From assembly GCF_024138715.1 (NCBI RefSeq), contig NZ_CP092074.1, positions 806,001 to 870,000 of the forward strand: a stretch of 64,000 nucleotides of DNA, in the 5' to 3' direction. The notes under the pieces are model-generated. The model saw only the letters and a program-made list of their open reading frames with translations, was not told where the DNA came from and made no database searches. The translations under genes and the position numbers were made by a program. The stretch comes from Emticicia sp. 21SJ11W-3 (GTDB lineage Bacteria > Bacteroidota > Bacteroidia > Cytophagales > Spirosomataceae). Positions 8,097 to 17,271 of this stretch are shown piece by piece (position 1 is the first letter of the stretch; every line of letters begins with the position of its first letter).

Positions 8097-8864
8097 TTAT
8101 TTGGGAGCCATTCTGATGGCGCCATCCAGGCGAATCACTTCTCCGTTCAGCATGGTGTTTTCTACAATATGCTGGGCAAGCTGCGCGTATTCATCCGGCT
8201 GGCCCAAACGAGACGGGAACGGAACCTGCTGGCCTAATGAAAGCTGCGCTTCTTCGGGCAATGAGGCCATCAGCGGGGTTTTAAAAATACCCGGGGCAAT
8301 GGTCATTACCCTGATACCGTTTCTGGATAAGTCTCGGGCAATGGGTAAGGTCATAGACACGATGCCACCCTTTGAGGCCGCATAGGCTGCCTGCCCGATT
8401 TGCCCGTCATAAGCAGCTACCGAAGCCGTATTAATAATTACACCTCGTTCGCCTCCGTCATTGGCTTCATTTTGGGTCATTTCAAAAGCAGCCAGACGTA
8501 TCATATTGAATGAACCTATCAGATTAATATTGATGATTTTCTGGAAATGCGCCAGCGAATGAGGCCCTTCTTTACCAACTGTGCGTGCAGGCGGAGCAAT
8601 ACCCGCGCAATTTACCAGAATATGGATGGCTTTGAAACGGGCTATGGCCTGGGCCATCACTTTTTGTGCATCTTTCTCTGACGAAACATCACATTTTACA
8701 AACTTTGCCTTGCGGCCCAGGTCGGCTGCCAGCGCTTTGCCTTTCTCTTCGTTCAGGTCTGCTATTACGGCATTAGCGCCTGCTTTTACGAACCGCCTGA
8801 CAACGGCTTCGCCTAAACCCGATGCTCCGCCGGTTACTATGGCTGTGAGTCCTTTTAGCTGCAT
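8097..8864 (-). CDS. SDR family dehydrogenase, HSD10-like 3-hydroxyacyl-CoA dehydrogenase
   Basis: 255 residues, classical short-chain dehydrogenase. NAD-binding [10 protein letters not shown] near residue 11, DL at the end of beta-2 (favouring NAD), NCAGIAP, the catalytic serine in [14 protein letters not shown] and YAASKGG with catalytic tyrosine and lysine. The segments [22 protein letters not shown] and [15 protein letters not shown] resemble the type II 3-hydroxyacyl-CoA dehydrogenase (HSD17B10) branch, suggesting a fatty-acid or branched amino-acid oxidation step. Substrate is inferred from sequence likeness only. It heads a possible two-gene unit with hisC. Confidence 0.82.
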   Translation of the reverse strand: MQLKGLTAIVTGGASGLGEAVVRRFVKAGANAVIADLNEEKGKALAADLGRKAKFVKCDVSSEKDAQKVMAQAIARFKAIHILVNCAGIAPPARTVGKEGPHSLAHFQKIININLIGSFNMIRLAAFEMTQNEANDGGERGVIINTASVAAYDGQIGQAAYAASKGGIVSMTLPIARDLSRNGIRVMTIAPGIFKTPLMASLPEEAQLSLGQQVPFPSRLGQPDEYAQLAQHIVENTMLNGEVIRLDGAIRMAPK

Positions 8865-8942
8865 AAATTGATAAAAAAGAAAAATTATTATGGATACCTC
8901 TACCGGTGTCGCTAAATTGCCACAAAATTTGAAAAGAATCTT

Positions 8943-9839
8943 ATGTTATCCAAAGAAAATATTGCCGAATACTTCAGAACCCTGCAAGACCAGATATGTA
9001 CTGCCATAGAAAATACCGATGGCAAAGGCAGATTTCATGAAGACCAATGGCAACACCACAGTGGCGGCGGCGGGCGCACAAGGGTAATAACCGACGGCCA
9101 TATCATTGCCAAAGGGGGGGTGAACTTCTCGGCCGTATCCGGTGAAGTATCTGATGCACTACAGAAGCAATTGAAGTTATCGGAGAAGTCAGACTATTTT
9201 GCCACAGGGGTATCAATAGTGCAGCATCCGGTTAGCCCTATGGTGCCTATTATACACATGAACGTGCGGTATTTTGAACTGGGCAACGGTACGTGCTGGT
9301 TTGGTGGTGGTATTGACCTGACACCCCATTATGTGGTTGAGGATGATGCACGTTGGTTTCATGCCCAAATGAAAGCCGCCTGCGATAAACATGACCCGGC
9401 GTATTACCCAAAGTATAAAGAATGGGCAGATAACTACTTTTATTTGCCTCACAGAAACGAAACCCGCGGTGTAGGTGGGATATTCTTTGACTACCTGAAG
9501 CCAGCCGATGAACCTGCCAAAGCAGATTTGTTTGCCTTTGTGCAGTCGGTAGGCGAGAGCTTTGCACCTGTTTATACGCACCTGATGGCAAAAAACCATC
9601 TGCTGCCGTATGGCGAACGTGAAACCAACTGGCAGATGCTACGCCGGGGGCGATATGTTGAGTTTAATCTGGTTTGGGACAGAGGTACGAAATTCGGGCT
9701 GGAAACCAACGGACGTACGGAGTCTATCTTAATGAGCCTTCCGCCTGTAGCTAATTGGGTGTATGATTACCAGCCTGAGCCGGGTAGCGCAGAAGCGCAA
9801 ACGCTTGGCCTGCTAAAGAAAGACATTAATTGGGTGTAA
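8943..9839 (+). CDS. hemF: oxygen-dependent coproporphyrinogen III oxidase
   Basis: 298 residues. Catalyses oxidative decarboxylation of coproporphyrinogen III to protoporphyrinogen IX in haem synthesis, in the cytoplasm. Family signatures seen: [53 protein letters not shown] and [31 protein letters not shown], and ESILMSLPP near the C-terminus. Length is normal. Its presence implies aerobic or microaerobic growth. It is divergent from the SDR gene (78 bases) and followed by a hairpin before the CLC gene. hemL is also in the window but unlinked. Confidence 0.96.
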   Translation: MLSKENIAEYFRTLQDQICTAIENTDGKGRFHEDQWQHHSGGGGRTRVITDGHIIAKGGVNFSAVSGEVSDALQKQLKLSEKSDYFATGVSIVQHPVSPMVPIIHMNVRYFELGNGTCWFGGGIDLTPHYVVEDDARWFHAQMKAACDKHDPAYYPKYKEWADNYFYLPHRNETRGVGGIFFDYLKPADEPAKADLFAFVQSVGESFAPVYTHLMAKNHLLPYGERETNWQMLRRGRYVEFNLVWDRGTKFGLETNGRTESILMSLPPVANWVYDYQPEPGSAEAQTLGLLKKDINWV

Positions 9840-9869
9840 GGCCGCACAATGCACCAGCCTGCGGCTTTT
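9839..9869 (+). terminator. putative terminator after hemF
   Basis: GGCCGCA (9840-9846) faces TGCGGC (9860-9865), followed by TTTT. The hairpin begins right at the hemF stop codon. Confidence 0.55.
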
Positions 9870-9901
9870 AGAATTGCCAAATTACAACAGTCTTTGATGT
9901 T

Positions 9902-11302
9902 ATGAAATATACATTTGTCAGGAAACATCTGAGTACTATCAGAAGGATAAAGAAAGCCAAAGATGCAATAAAGGCCCTGTTAAAGGCAAGGGTAGATGCT
10001 ATTGCCAATAAAAAGTTAAAGCAGAGCCTGCTCAATGCCATACCTTTCTGGGTAGGGGCTTTTATTACGGGTGTGGTTGCCGTTATCTATGCCAAACTTT
10101 TTATGATAGCCGAGCGTGGCACTATCTATCTTTTTCACCTCAATAAATGGGTGTTTATGGGTATTACGCCGCTGTGCTTTATAGTGTCGTGGTGGCTGGT
10201 TCAGAAATATGCCCCTTTTGCCCGTGGCAGTGGTATTCCGCAGGTGAGTGCGGCCATTGAACTGGCAAACCCTAAAAAATACGGGCTGGTAAATAATTTA
10301 TTGAGTATCAGGGTACTGCTGATAAAAATAGTATCAAGCCTTATTATGGTGTTTGGCGGAGGTGCTGTCGGTCGGGAAGGCCCTACTATTCAGATAGCCG
10401 GTTCTATATTTAAGAAAATCAATGACTGGCTTCCGGAGTGGTACCCCAAGGTTTCTAAAAAAAACATGCTCATTACCGGAGCTGCCTCTGGCCTGGCTGC
10501 TGCTTTTAATACGCCGCTTGGTGGCATTGTATTTGCCATAGAAGAGCTTACCAAAACACATTTCAGTTATTTCAAGTCGGCTTTGCTTACAGGTGTAATT
10601 ATTGCCGGGCTAACCGCCCTGAATATACTGGGGCCGTATTTGTATCTGGGGTATCCAAAGGTAAATAATCTGGCATGGTGGGTTATCTTCCCGGTTATTG
10701 TTACAGCGGTGCTTTCGGGGTACCTTGGCTGCACCATGACCCGCATTATTTTGTATATATTAAAGAAGAAAAAGGCCTTGAAGACCAACCGGGCAAAATT
10801 GCTATATTGCATTGTTGCAGGTCTGGTAATAGCATCGGCGGGTATTTTTATTAGTTTTGAAACCTTCGGCACAGGCAAAGAACTGATGCAAACCCTGTTG
10901 CTGACCAACAACAAGTATCTTGAGTGGTACGTGCCTTTATTGAGGTTCTTCGGCCCGGTGGTTTCATTTACCAACGGCGGTGCAGGTGGTGTATTTGCCC
11001 CGTCGCTGAGCGCAGGCGCCAGTGTGGGTTCATGGGTGGCAGAATGGTTTCATCTGGTTAGTTCTAATGCCAATCTTATAGTGCTGTGTGGTATGGTCAG
11101 TTTTCTTACAGGCGTTACACGCAGCCCGTTTACATCTTCCATACTGGTACTGGAAATGACAACCGCCGAGAGTATCATATTTTATCTCATGATAGCCGGC
11201 CTGGCTGCCAATCTGGTATCATCATTCGTTAGCAAGCATTCGTTCTATGACCAGATGAAAGAACAGTATCTGGCTGAAATTGACACCGAAGAAAAGAACT
11301 GA
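9902..11302 (+). CDS. clcA: CLC-type chloride channel or H+/Cl- antiporter
   Basis: 466 residues with about ten or more membrane helices. The three anion-selectivity motifs are recognisable: GSGIPQV (GSGIPE in most members), GREGPTIQIAG with the gating glutamate, and GGAGGVFAPSLSAGA. FAIEEL carries the internal glutamate position associated with proton coupling in the E. coli exchanger, which favours an antiporter. There are no CBS domains at the C-terminus. The Q in GSGIPQ is a small departure from consensus. It starts 62 bases after hemF and ends 8 bases from the convergent DUF885 gene. Transport ion and direction are inferred from the family. Confidence 0.88.
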   Translation: MKYTFVRKHLSTIRRIKKAKDAIKALLKARVDAIANKKLKQSLLNAIPFWVGAFITGVVAVIYAKLFMIAERGTIYLFHLNKWVFMGITPLCFIVSWWLVQKYAPFARGSGIPQVSAAIELANPKKYGLVNNLLSIRVLLIKIVSSLIMVFGGGAVGREGPTIQIAGSIFKKINDWLPEWYPKVSKKNMLITGAASGLAAAFNTPLGGIVFAIEELTKTHFSYFKSALLTGVIIAGLTALNILGPYLYLGYPKVNNLAWWVIFPVIVTAVLSGYLGCTMTRIILYILKKKKALKTNRAKLLYCIVAGLVIASAGIFISFETFGTGKELMQTLLLTNNKYLEWYVPLLRFFGPVVSFTNGGAGGVFAPSLSAGASVGSWVAEWFHLVSSNANLIVLCGMVSFLTGVTRSPFTSSILVLEMTTAESIIFYLMIAGLAANLVSSFVSKHSFYDQMKEQYLAEIDTEEKN

Positions 11303-11309
11303 CCCGTCT

Positions 11310-13064
11310 TTACTTTGAGCCGTTCGGCCGGGCTAACTCTTCGGCAATGTATTTATCAACCATTTTTTCAAGTATGGCCATGGTTACAGTTCCCTGCGAT
11401 AGTATGAGGTCATGAAACACCCGAACATCAAATTTATCTTTCAGAGCCTCTTCTGCTTTTTTACGCTGATTCTTAATGGTTATTTCTCCGATTTTATAAG
11501 CCAGAGCCTGCCCAGGCCAGGAGATATACCGGTTGATTTCGGTATTGACTTCATGTAAAGAAAGCGCGGTGTTTTCAGCCAGAAAACTAACCGCCTGTTC
11601 ACGCGTCCAGTCTTTGTCATGGATACCCACATCAATTACCAGGCGGCAGGCACGCCACATTTCGTAAGTCAATCGGCCAAACCTGCTGTACGGGTCTTTG
11701 TAAAGGCCCAGTTCATAGCCCAGGTATTCGCTGTACAAGCCCCATCCTTCGCCATACGCATTCACATACAGGTTTCGTCTGAAATCAGGCAGGTAGTCCA
11801 GCTCCTGTGTCAACGCTATCTGCAAATGATGCCCCGGTACGGCCTCATGCAGTGTCAGGGCCTCAAGGGTATATAAAGTACGGCTGGGCAGGTTGTAGGT
11901 ATTTACCCAATAATTGCCTGCCTGTTTTGATTGGATAGAGGCACCACTATACCGCCCGGCTGTGTAGGTAGGTGCCAGGTAGTCTGGCACGGGTACTACT
12001 CCATAGGGCTGGCGTGGCAGCTTACCAAAAAGCAATGGTAGTTTTCCGTCTATCTTTTTAGCAATAAAAGAGGCTTCTTTAAGCAGTTGCTCACCCGTAG
12101 TAGGGTAAAACCTGGGTTCGGTGCGCAGGTAATCAATAAATGATTTAATTGAGCCTTTGAAGTTTACCTCGTCCAATACCAACTGCATTTCTTTCCTGAT
12201 GCGTTCTACTTCCTGCATGCCAATGGCATAAATCTCATCAGGCGTTTTATTGGTGGTGGTATAGTGTTTTACTTTTTCGGCATAGAATTTCCGGCCGTTC
12301 GGGAAATGCGAAGCACCAAGCGTGGTTCTGGTTTTAGGATGGTACTCTTTCTCAAAGAATGTCCTGATTTTTATGTAAGACGGTATCACGCTTTGTTCTA
12401 TCTGTTTTCTGCCCTCAGCTTGTAGTAATAACCAGTCGGCCTCAGAGATAGACTGCGGTTTTTTTATAAACGGTTTCCAGAAAACAGATTGTTCGTAGCT
12501 GTCAACAATATGGGCATTGTAGGTGGCTTCGTAGCCCTTTAGCGCAATGCTGGGTTGAGATATACCCGATGTAAGCCCTTTTCTTATTAAAGCCAGGTTG
12601 TCATCCACAAAACCCGGTATCCCTTTCAGTTTGGTCAGATAATGTTCAACCTGTTTTTTGGTTGAAAAGGCCGCAGGCGCAATTCTTGCTATGCCGGTAT
12701 GAAAGCCCTCGTCAGCCAGTATGGGGTTCAGGTATTCTTTGTATTCATAAGAAATCAGCTCGTCATTCAGCTGATATTTCAGCAGCACTATATTTATCTG
12801 GTCGTCAAAAGTAAGTGTTTGTTCATTTACGGCATTCAGCTTGTCAGCTTCCTTTTTAAAAAACTGATAACGGCGAAGGAAGTCTTCTTCGCGGTTTCTG
12901 CCAAAGGGAAAAGGTGAATTGACCGAGTCTGAGGCCGATTCAAGTCTATGAAATGCTTTTATTTCTTCTAATACATCAGTAATAACGGCATTTGGTTGGG
13001 GTTTTTGTGAAAAAGCAAAAGAACTATGCAGGCATATCAATAGCAGTAAAAAGTATTTTCTCAT
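11310..13064 (-). CDS. DUF885 family secreted metallopeptidase-like protein
   Basis: 584 residues with a signal peptide (FLLLLICLHSSFAFS). Family features: LTLHEAVPGHHLQIAL, containing an HExxxxHH-type putative zinc motif, GEGWGLYSEYLG, WRACRLVIDVGIH and WPGQALAYKIGE. These are the hallmarks of DUF885, related to gluzincin-type peptidases. Predicted to act in the periplasm; substrate unknown. It stands alone and faces the CLC gene end to end, with only 8 bases between stops and no obvious terminator. Confidence 0.85.
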   Translation of the reverse strand: MRKYFLLLLICLHSSFAFSQKPQPNAVITDVLEEIKAFHRLESASDSVNSPFPFGRNREEDFLRRYQFFKKEADKLNAVNEQTLTFDDQINIVLLKYQLNDELISYEYKEYLNPILADEGFHTGIARIAPAAFSTKKQVEHYLTKLKGIPGFVDDNLALIRKGLTSGISQPSIALKGYEATYNAHIVDSYEQSVFWKPFIKKPQSISEADWLLLQAEGRKQIEQSVIPSYIKIRTFFEKEYHPKTRTTLGASHFPNGRKFYAEKVKHYTTTNKTPDEIYAIGMQEVERIRKEMQLVLDEVNFKGSIKSFIDYLRTEPRFYPTTGEQLLKEASFIAKKIDGKLPLLFGKLPRQPYGVVPVPDYLAPTYTAGRYSGASIQSKQAGNYWVNTYNLPSRTLYTLEALTLHEAVPGHHLQIALTQELDYLPDFRRNLYVNAYGEGWGLYSEYLGYELGLYKDPYSRFGRLTYEMWRACRLVIDVGIHDKDWTREQAVSFLAENTALSLHEVNTEINRYISWPGQALAYKIGEITIKNQRKKAEEALKDKFDVRVFHDLILSQGTVTMAILEKMVDKYIAEELARPNGSK

Positions 13065-13152
13065 AGAAGAACGAGTGCGTTACGGTTACGGAATAAGAAT
13101 CCGAAGATAAGGAAAATTCAGAAACGTGCAGCAGTTTTTAGATACTTTGGCT

Positions 13153-13992
13153 TTAATCACGCTTCCTGAAAGCCGTTGGCGTGCTGCCGGTAAACTTTTT
13201 AAACTGTTTGCAGAAGTGGCTTTCGTCGGTATAGCCAAACTCATCAGCAATTTCAGAGATGGTCAGCCGGCTGAATAGCAACCGGGTTTCAATCAGTTTC
13301 ATTTTGTATTTGGTAATGTATTGTTTCAACGATTCTCCTGTGTGTTTTTTAAAAAATATACTGATGTAATCAGGGGCATAATTAAAAACATCTGCCAGAT
13401 GCTCAATGGTTAGTTCTGCCGGCTGATGGATATGTTTTTTTATATAGGTAAGAATTGCCTCTACAGAGTCTTTCAGCACAGGGCTGGCGGAAGCCTGACC
13501 AAACAGATTACGGGCAAGGATAATCATCATACTGCGCATAATGTTGTTTCTGATTAACTCAAAGTACTGCGATTGCTCATGCTCGTTTTCTTCTTCGAGC
13601 AGTTTAAGCAAGCTATGCAGTTTCTCTCTTTCGTGTTTGTCGTGCACAATGGTACCCCGGCTTTGCGACGAGGTATAAAGCAGCGTTTTCAGTATCTGCT
13701 GCCAGGTGCTGTCTTTATCTTCGGTATGTGGTGTATTGTAGATTGACTCATTGAAACGGATAAAACAAAACTCGGTTATTTCATTGATTTCAAAATGATG
13801 ATAATCTTCCGGCCCGAGAAGAAACACATCTCCGGCCAGGTACCTGAACTCATTGCCGTTGATATTATGGATGCCATTACCTTTCAGAATAAATATTATC
13901 TCAAAATAGGTATGCTTATGCACCGAGTGCACCCAGGTGGCCGCTTCAAAATGATAGATGCTGAAGGGTGTATGCAGTACGTATCTTTTCAT
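13153..13992 (-). CDS. AraC family transcriptional regulator
   Basis: 279 residues. N-terminal cupin sensor domain (about 1-90; HKHTYFEIIFILKGNG, LAGDVFLLGPEDYHHF). A C-terminal pair of helix-turn-helix motifs (about 185-279) contains IEHLADVFNYAPDYISIFFKKHTGE and ISEIADEFGYTDESHFCKQFKKFTGSTPTAFRK. The family usually responds to a small ligand, often a sugar. It is divergent from the DUF1080/Dabb gene pair, 117 bases away, which makes that pair its most likely target (inference). Confidence 0.9.
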   Translation of the reverse strand: MKRYVLHTPFSIYHFEAATWVHSVHKHTYFEIIFILKGNGIHNINGNEFRYLAGDVFLLGPEDYHHFEINEITEFCFIRFNESIYNTPHTEDKDSTWQQILKTLLYTSSQSRGTIVHDKHEREKLHSLLKLLEEENEHEQSQYFELIRNNIMRSMMIILARNLFGQASASPVLKDSVEAILTYIKKHIHQPAELTIEHLADVFNYAPDYISIFFKKHTGESLKQYITKYKMKLIETRLLFSRLTISEIADEFGYTDESHFCKQFKKFTGSTPTAFRKRD

Positions 13993-14062
13993 AAAGCAAA
14001 AGTAGTAAAGAAAGCACTAATATATGTTGGATTTTTACAATACATAAGCCTGCGTCATGGTG

Positions 14063-14070
14063 TAGCTTTG
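14063..14070 (+). promoter_or_regulatory. -7 type promoter element before the DUF1080 gene
   Basis: TAGCTTTG matches TAnnTTTG and sits 40 bases before the ATG at 14110. No convincing -33 element, which would fit dependence on an activator such as the divergent AraC protein (inference). Confidence 0.4.
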
Positions 14071-14109
14071 TAACTGCATACATCATTCTATCTTTACATT
14101 TATACGGCT

Positions 14110-14982
14110 ATGAAACACCTTTATCTGCTAATATCTTTATTTTTGCTTGTTTTGGGCTTGTCTTCATTACAGAAAGCGGATGAATGGACTATTCTTCTCG
14201 ACAAGGATTTAAGCCGGTGGGAAAACTACCTGAGTTATAGGCATACTAATAATTATAATGGAAAAATACCGAAGGATTCTCTTGGAACGGATATAAAGCC
14301 TATTGGCTATAATAATGATAAGTATGGGGTTTTTACGGTTCTGAATGAACCCGGTGGCCCGGTGCTTAAAGTAAGCGGAGAAATATATGGATGCTTGTTT
14401 ACACGTCAGGAGTATGAAAACTATCATCTGAAACTACAGGTGAAATGGGGCAAACGCAAATATGTACCCAGGCTTGAAAAACTGAAAGATTCTGGCATTC
14501 TCTATCATTCAACTGGTGAGGCAGGGGCAGAATATTTTCGTTCATGGATGCTCTCTCAGGAGTTTCAGATTATGGAAGGCCACATGGGCGACTTCTGGTG
14601 TCAGGCAAATTCTGCCATTGATATCCGTGCCTGGCAATCTGAAGGAATAATGAATTGCGTGGCTGATGCCAGAAGGCCGTTCAGAACTTTTAAAAGCCAG
14701 GGCGATTATTATTGTATGCGGTCGGCCGACTATGAGAGTCCGGCTGGTGAATGGACAACGCTGGAGCTTATCTGTTTTGAAGGCAAAAGTCTGCACATTG
14801 TAAACGGACACGTGGTAATGGTATTACAAAACAGCCGCTACATACAGCCAGACGGTAAGGAGGTGCCTATGACCAAAGGAAAATTACAATTGCAAAGCGA
14901 AGCAGCAGAGGTATTTTACCGAGACATACGCATTAAGCCCATTGCTGCAATGCCTGAGCTTTATAAGAAACTGTTTTTATAA
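14110..14982 (+). CDS. DUF1080 (3-keto-disaccharide hydrolase-like) secreted protein
   Basis: 290 residues. Signal peptide (LYLLISLFLLVLGLSS), then a concanavalin-like domain of the DUF1080 type: WTILLDKDLSRWENY, then GGPVLKVSGEIYGCLFTRQEYENYHLKLQVKWG, DSGILYHSTG, QEFQIMEGHMGDFWCQ, GEWTTLELICFEGKSLHIVNGHVV and GKLQLQSEAAEVFYRDIRIKPI. Some family members cleave 3-keto-glycosides; most are uncharacterised. Probably periplasmic. It precedes the Dabb gene by 43 bases and faces an AraC regulator, so it looks like a small inducible carbohydrate operon. Confidence 0.85.
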   Translation: MKHLYLLISLFLLVLGLSSLQKADEWTILLDKDLSRWENYLSYRHTNNYNGKIPKDSLGTDIKPIGYNNDKYGVFTVLNEPGGPVLKVSGEIYGCLFTRQEYENYHLKLQVKWGKRKYVPRLEKLKDSGILYHSTGEAGAEYFRSWMLSQEFQIMEGHMGDFWCQANSAIDIRAWQSEGIMNCVADARRPFRTFKSQGDYYCMRSADYESPAGEWTTLELICFEGKSLHIVNGHVVMVLQNSRYIQPDGKEVPMTKGKLQLQSEAAEVFYRDIRIKPIAAMPELYKKLFL

Positions 14983-15025
14983 GCCACATAAAGATTGAAA
15001 TTATTAAAGATTAAACAGCATAAGA

Positions 15026-15439
15026 ATGAACACCACAACACGCAGGAAATTCCTGAAAAACACGGCTTTGGCATCGGTTGCTACCTCATCTGCTTTTGCA
15101 GGCACTGAAACAAAAGCGGCCAAAGAGCTATTTGTGCATCATGTGTACTTCTGGTTGAAAAACCCGGGCAATGAGGCCGACAAAGCCAAACTGATAGAGG
15201 GTCTTGAAGGACTAACCAAAATAAAGGAAATCAAAATGGTGCATATTGGTGTGCCGGCCAGTACCAACAGAAGTGTAATAGAGCGCGGCTACGCGGTATC
15301 ATGGCTATTGTTTTTTGATAGCCTGGAAGAAGAAGAAATCTACCAGAAACACCCGGTTCATCTGAAATTTGTTGAGAACTACGCTCATCTATGGGAGAAA
15401 GTAATCGTGTATGATTCAATAGGAGCCAAAAGGTCTTGA
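15026..15439 (+). CDS. Dabb (stress-responsive A/B barrel) protein with Tat signal
   Basis: 137 residues. The N-terminus TTRRKFLKNTALASVATSSAFAG is a twin-arginine signal, so export of a folded protein is predicted. The rest is one ferredoxin-like Dabb domain: FVHHVYFWLKNPG, LIEGLEGL, IGVPA, VIERGYAVSWLLFFDSLEEEEIYQKHPVHLKFVE and WEKVIVYDS. Dabb domains dimerise and have mixed roles. It is second in a likely operon with the DUF1080 gene. A short hairpin (15475-15504) follows without a T-run. Confidence 0.87.
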   Translation: MNTTTRRKFLKNTALASVATSSAFAGTETKAAKELFVHHVYFWLKNPGNEADKAKLIEGLEGLTKIKEIKMVHIGVPASTNRSVIERGYAVSWLLFFDSLEEEEIYQKHPVHLKFVENYAHLWEKVIVYDSIGAKRS

Positions 15440-15515
15440 GTTGTGTTGGCAGATTTGCTGGCAATATGCGTGGTAATCCCTCCGGTTTTGCAGCCAGAGG
15501 GATTTACTATGCCTG

Positions 15516-17075
15516 TCAATGAGCGTTTTTTCCGCCCAGATACGGGCTGTCAAGCAGTTTCTGGAAACCTTCAAACTTTACAGGTGTTTTCTGATACTGG
15601 TAAGTGCTACGCAACGATTGCGTTTTGTTGGTATCTCCCATGGCCACATCTACGTCGTCCATCATAAACTGGCAGGGGTGTTCATAACCACAGGCGTGGC
15701 TTAGTTCCAGTATTTCCTTCGTCATGGTTTTCATGTAATTATAGAGGCGTTCGCTTTTCAGCGTAGGGTCAATGCCAGACTGCAGCCATTTGTTTTGTGT
15801 GGCCACACCAGTAGGGCAGGTATTATTGTGGCAAACCTGCGCCTGTATGCAGCCAATAGACATCATGGCTTCTCGTGCTACGTTAATCACATCAACACCC
15901 ATCGCAAATGCCATAACGGCTTTGTCTGGCAACCCCAGTTTACCGGCTCCGATAAACGTGATTTTATCGTTCAGGTCTCTTTTCTGAAATATTTTATAAA
16001 CCGACGAGAAGCCATAAACAAAAGGTAACGAGACGTGGTCGGCAAAGCTGGGTGGTGCAGCACCTGTGCCGCCTTCGCCACCGTCAATATTAATAAAATC
16101 AGGGCCTTTACCTGTTTTCTTCATCAGGTCGGCCAGTTCTTCCCACATTTCAAGCTTGCCAACTGCCGATTTTATACCAACTGGTAAACCTGTGGCTTCG
16201 GCCATTTTTTCAATGAAATCAACCATTTCCGGTATGTTAGAAAAAGCGCTGTGGCTGGCAGGAGAAATGACATCTTTGCCTAAAGGCACATGTCTTATTT
16301 CGGCTAATTCCTGAGTCAGCTTGGTAGCTGGCAGTACGCCTCCTTTACCGGGTTTGGCTCCCTGCGATAGCTTCAGCTCAATCATTTTTATACAAGGGTT
16401 GTTCTGGCAAAGTTTAATCAGTTTTTCCATTACAAAGTTGCCGTTGTCATCGCGCACACCAAAATAGGCGGTACCTATATTTACCACCACATCGGCACCT
16501 TTTTTGTGGTAGGCAGATACCCCGCCCTCACCTGTATTATGATAACACCCGAATTTATCGGCGCCTATGTTGAGTGATTCAATGGCTGGTGCAGACAACG
16601 AGCCGAAGCTCATACCCGAAATGTTGATAATTGATTTGGGCAGATATGGCTGCCGGCGATTGTGATATTCGCCTATTACTTTGGCCGACGGGCAAATATA
16701 AGGATTAGCGATATTCGGATGCCCAGATGGCAGCTTGTAGGGCAATAAGGCAGGTTTGATAAACGTGTAACCAGAGCTGTAAATATCCTGGTCGGTGCCA
16801 AAACCCTGAAAATTATTCTCTTTTTTTGAAGAAGCGTAAATCCAGGAACGTTGCCTGCGATTAAACGGTAGTTCTTCTCGGTTGTTGGCTACAATGTACT
16901 GGCGGAGCTCAGGCCCGATGCTCTCAATAAAATAGCGGAGATGCCCCAATACCGGAAAATTATGCTGGATTGTATGCTTTTTTTGTGAAATATCTCTGAT
17001 GGCAAGTAATGCTAAAAAAACCAAAGGATAAGCCCACCAGGGAATGCTGCTCAGAAACTGACCTATAACTGCCAT
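15516..17075 (-). CDS. FMN-binding glutamate synthase family protein
   Basis: 519 residues. One N-terminal membrane helix (SIPWWAYPLVFLALLAI) is followed by a GltB-type FMN-binding barrel: INISGMSFGSLSAPAIESL, GCYHNTGEGGVSAYH, QGAKPGKGGVLP, INIDGGEGGTGAAPPSFADHVSLP and GAGKLGLPDKAVMAFAMG. The 3Fe-4S cysteine cluster region is visible in CIQAQVCHNNTCPTGVAT. It lacks the amidotransferase domain of full glutamate synthase, so it belongs to the stand-alone membrane-tethered group, whose physiological substrate is not established. Confidence 0.88.
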   Translation of the reverse strand: MAVIGQFLSSIPWWAYPLVFLALLAIRDISQKKHTIQHNFPVLGHLRYFIESIGPELRQYIVANNREELPFNRRQRSWIYASSKKENNFQGFGTDQDIYSSGYTFIKPALLPYKLPSGHPNIANPYICPSAKVIGEYHNRRQPYLPKSIINISGMSFGSLSAPAIESLNIGADKFGCYHNTGEGGVSAYHKKGADVVVNIGTAYFGVRDDNGNFVMEKLIKLCQNNPCIKMIELKLSQGAKPGKGGVLPATKLTQELAEIRHVPLGKDVISPASHSAFSNIPEMVDFIEKMAEATGLPVGIKSAVGKLEMWEELADLMKKTGKGPDFINIDGGEGGTGAAPPSFADHVSLPFVYGFSSVYKIFQKRDLNDKITFIGAGKLGLPDKAVMAFAMGVDVINVAREAMMSIGCIQAQVCHNNTCPTGVATQNKWLQSGIDPTLKSERLYNYMKTMTKEILELSHACGYEHPCQFMMDDVDVAMGDTNKTQSLRSTYQYQKTPVKFEGFQKLLDSPYLGGKNAH

Positions 17076-17271
17076 AAGCTGAAATTTGATGTATAAATAG
17101 ATAGTAATGCTGGTTAATAAACAACCGGATATAAGTTTTCTTTTGATGAATAGTATTTAATAGTAGTAATTTCGTATTTATCTATGATATTTAACCAGCA
17201 TTTTCGTTTATGCTGCCTATGTCATTAATCTGAACAAATAAAAAAAAGTACATTCAAAACTATTGCATCCT

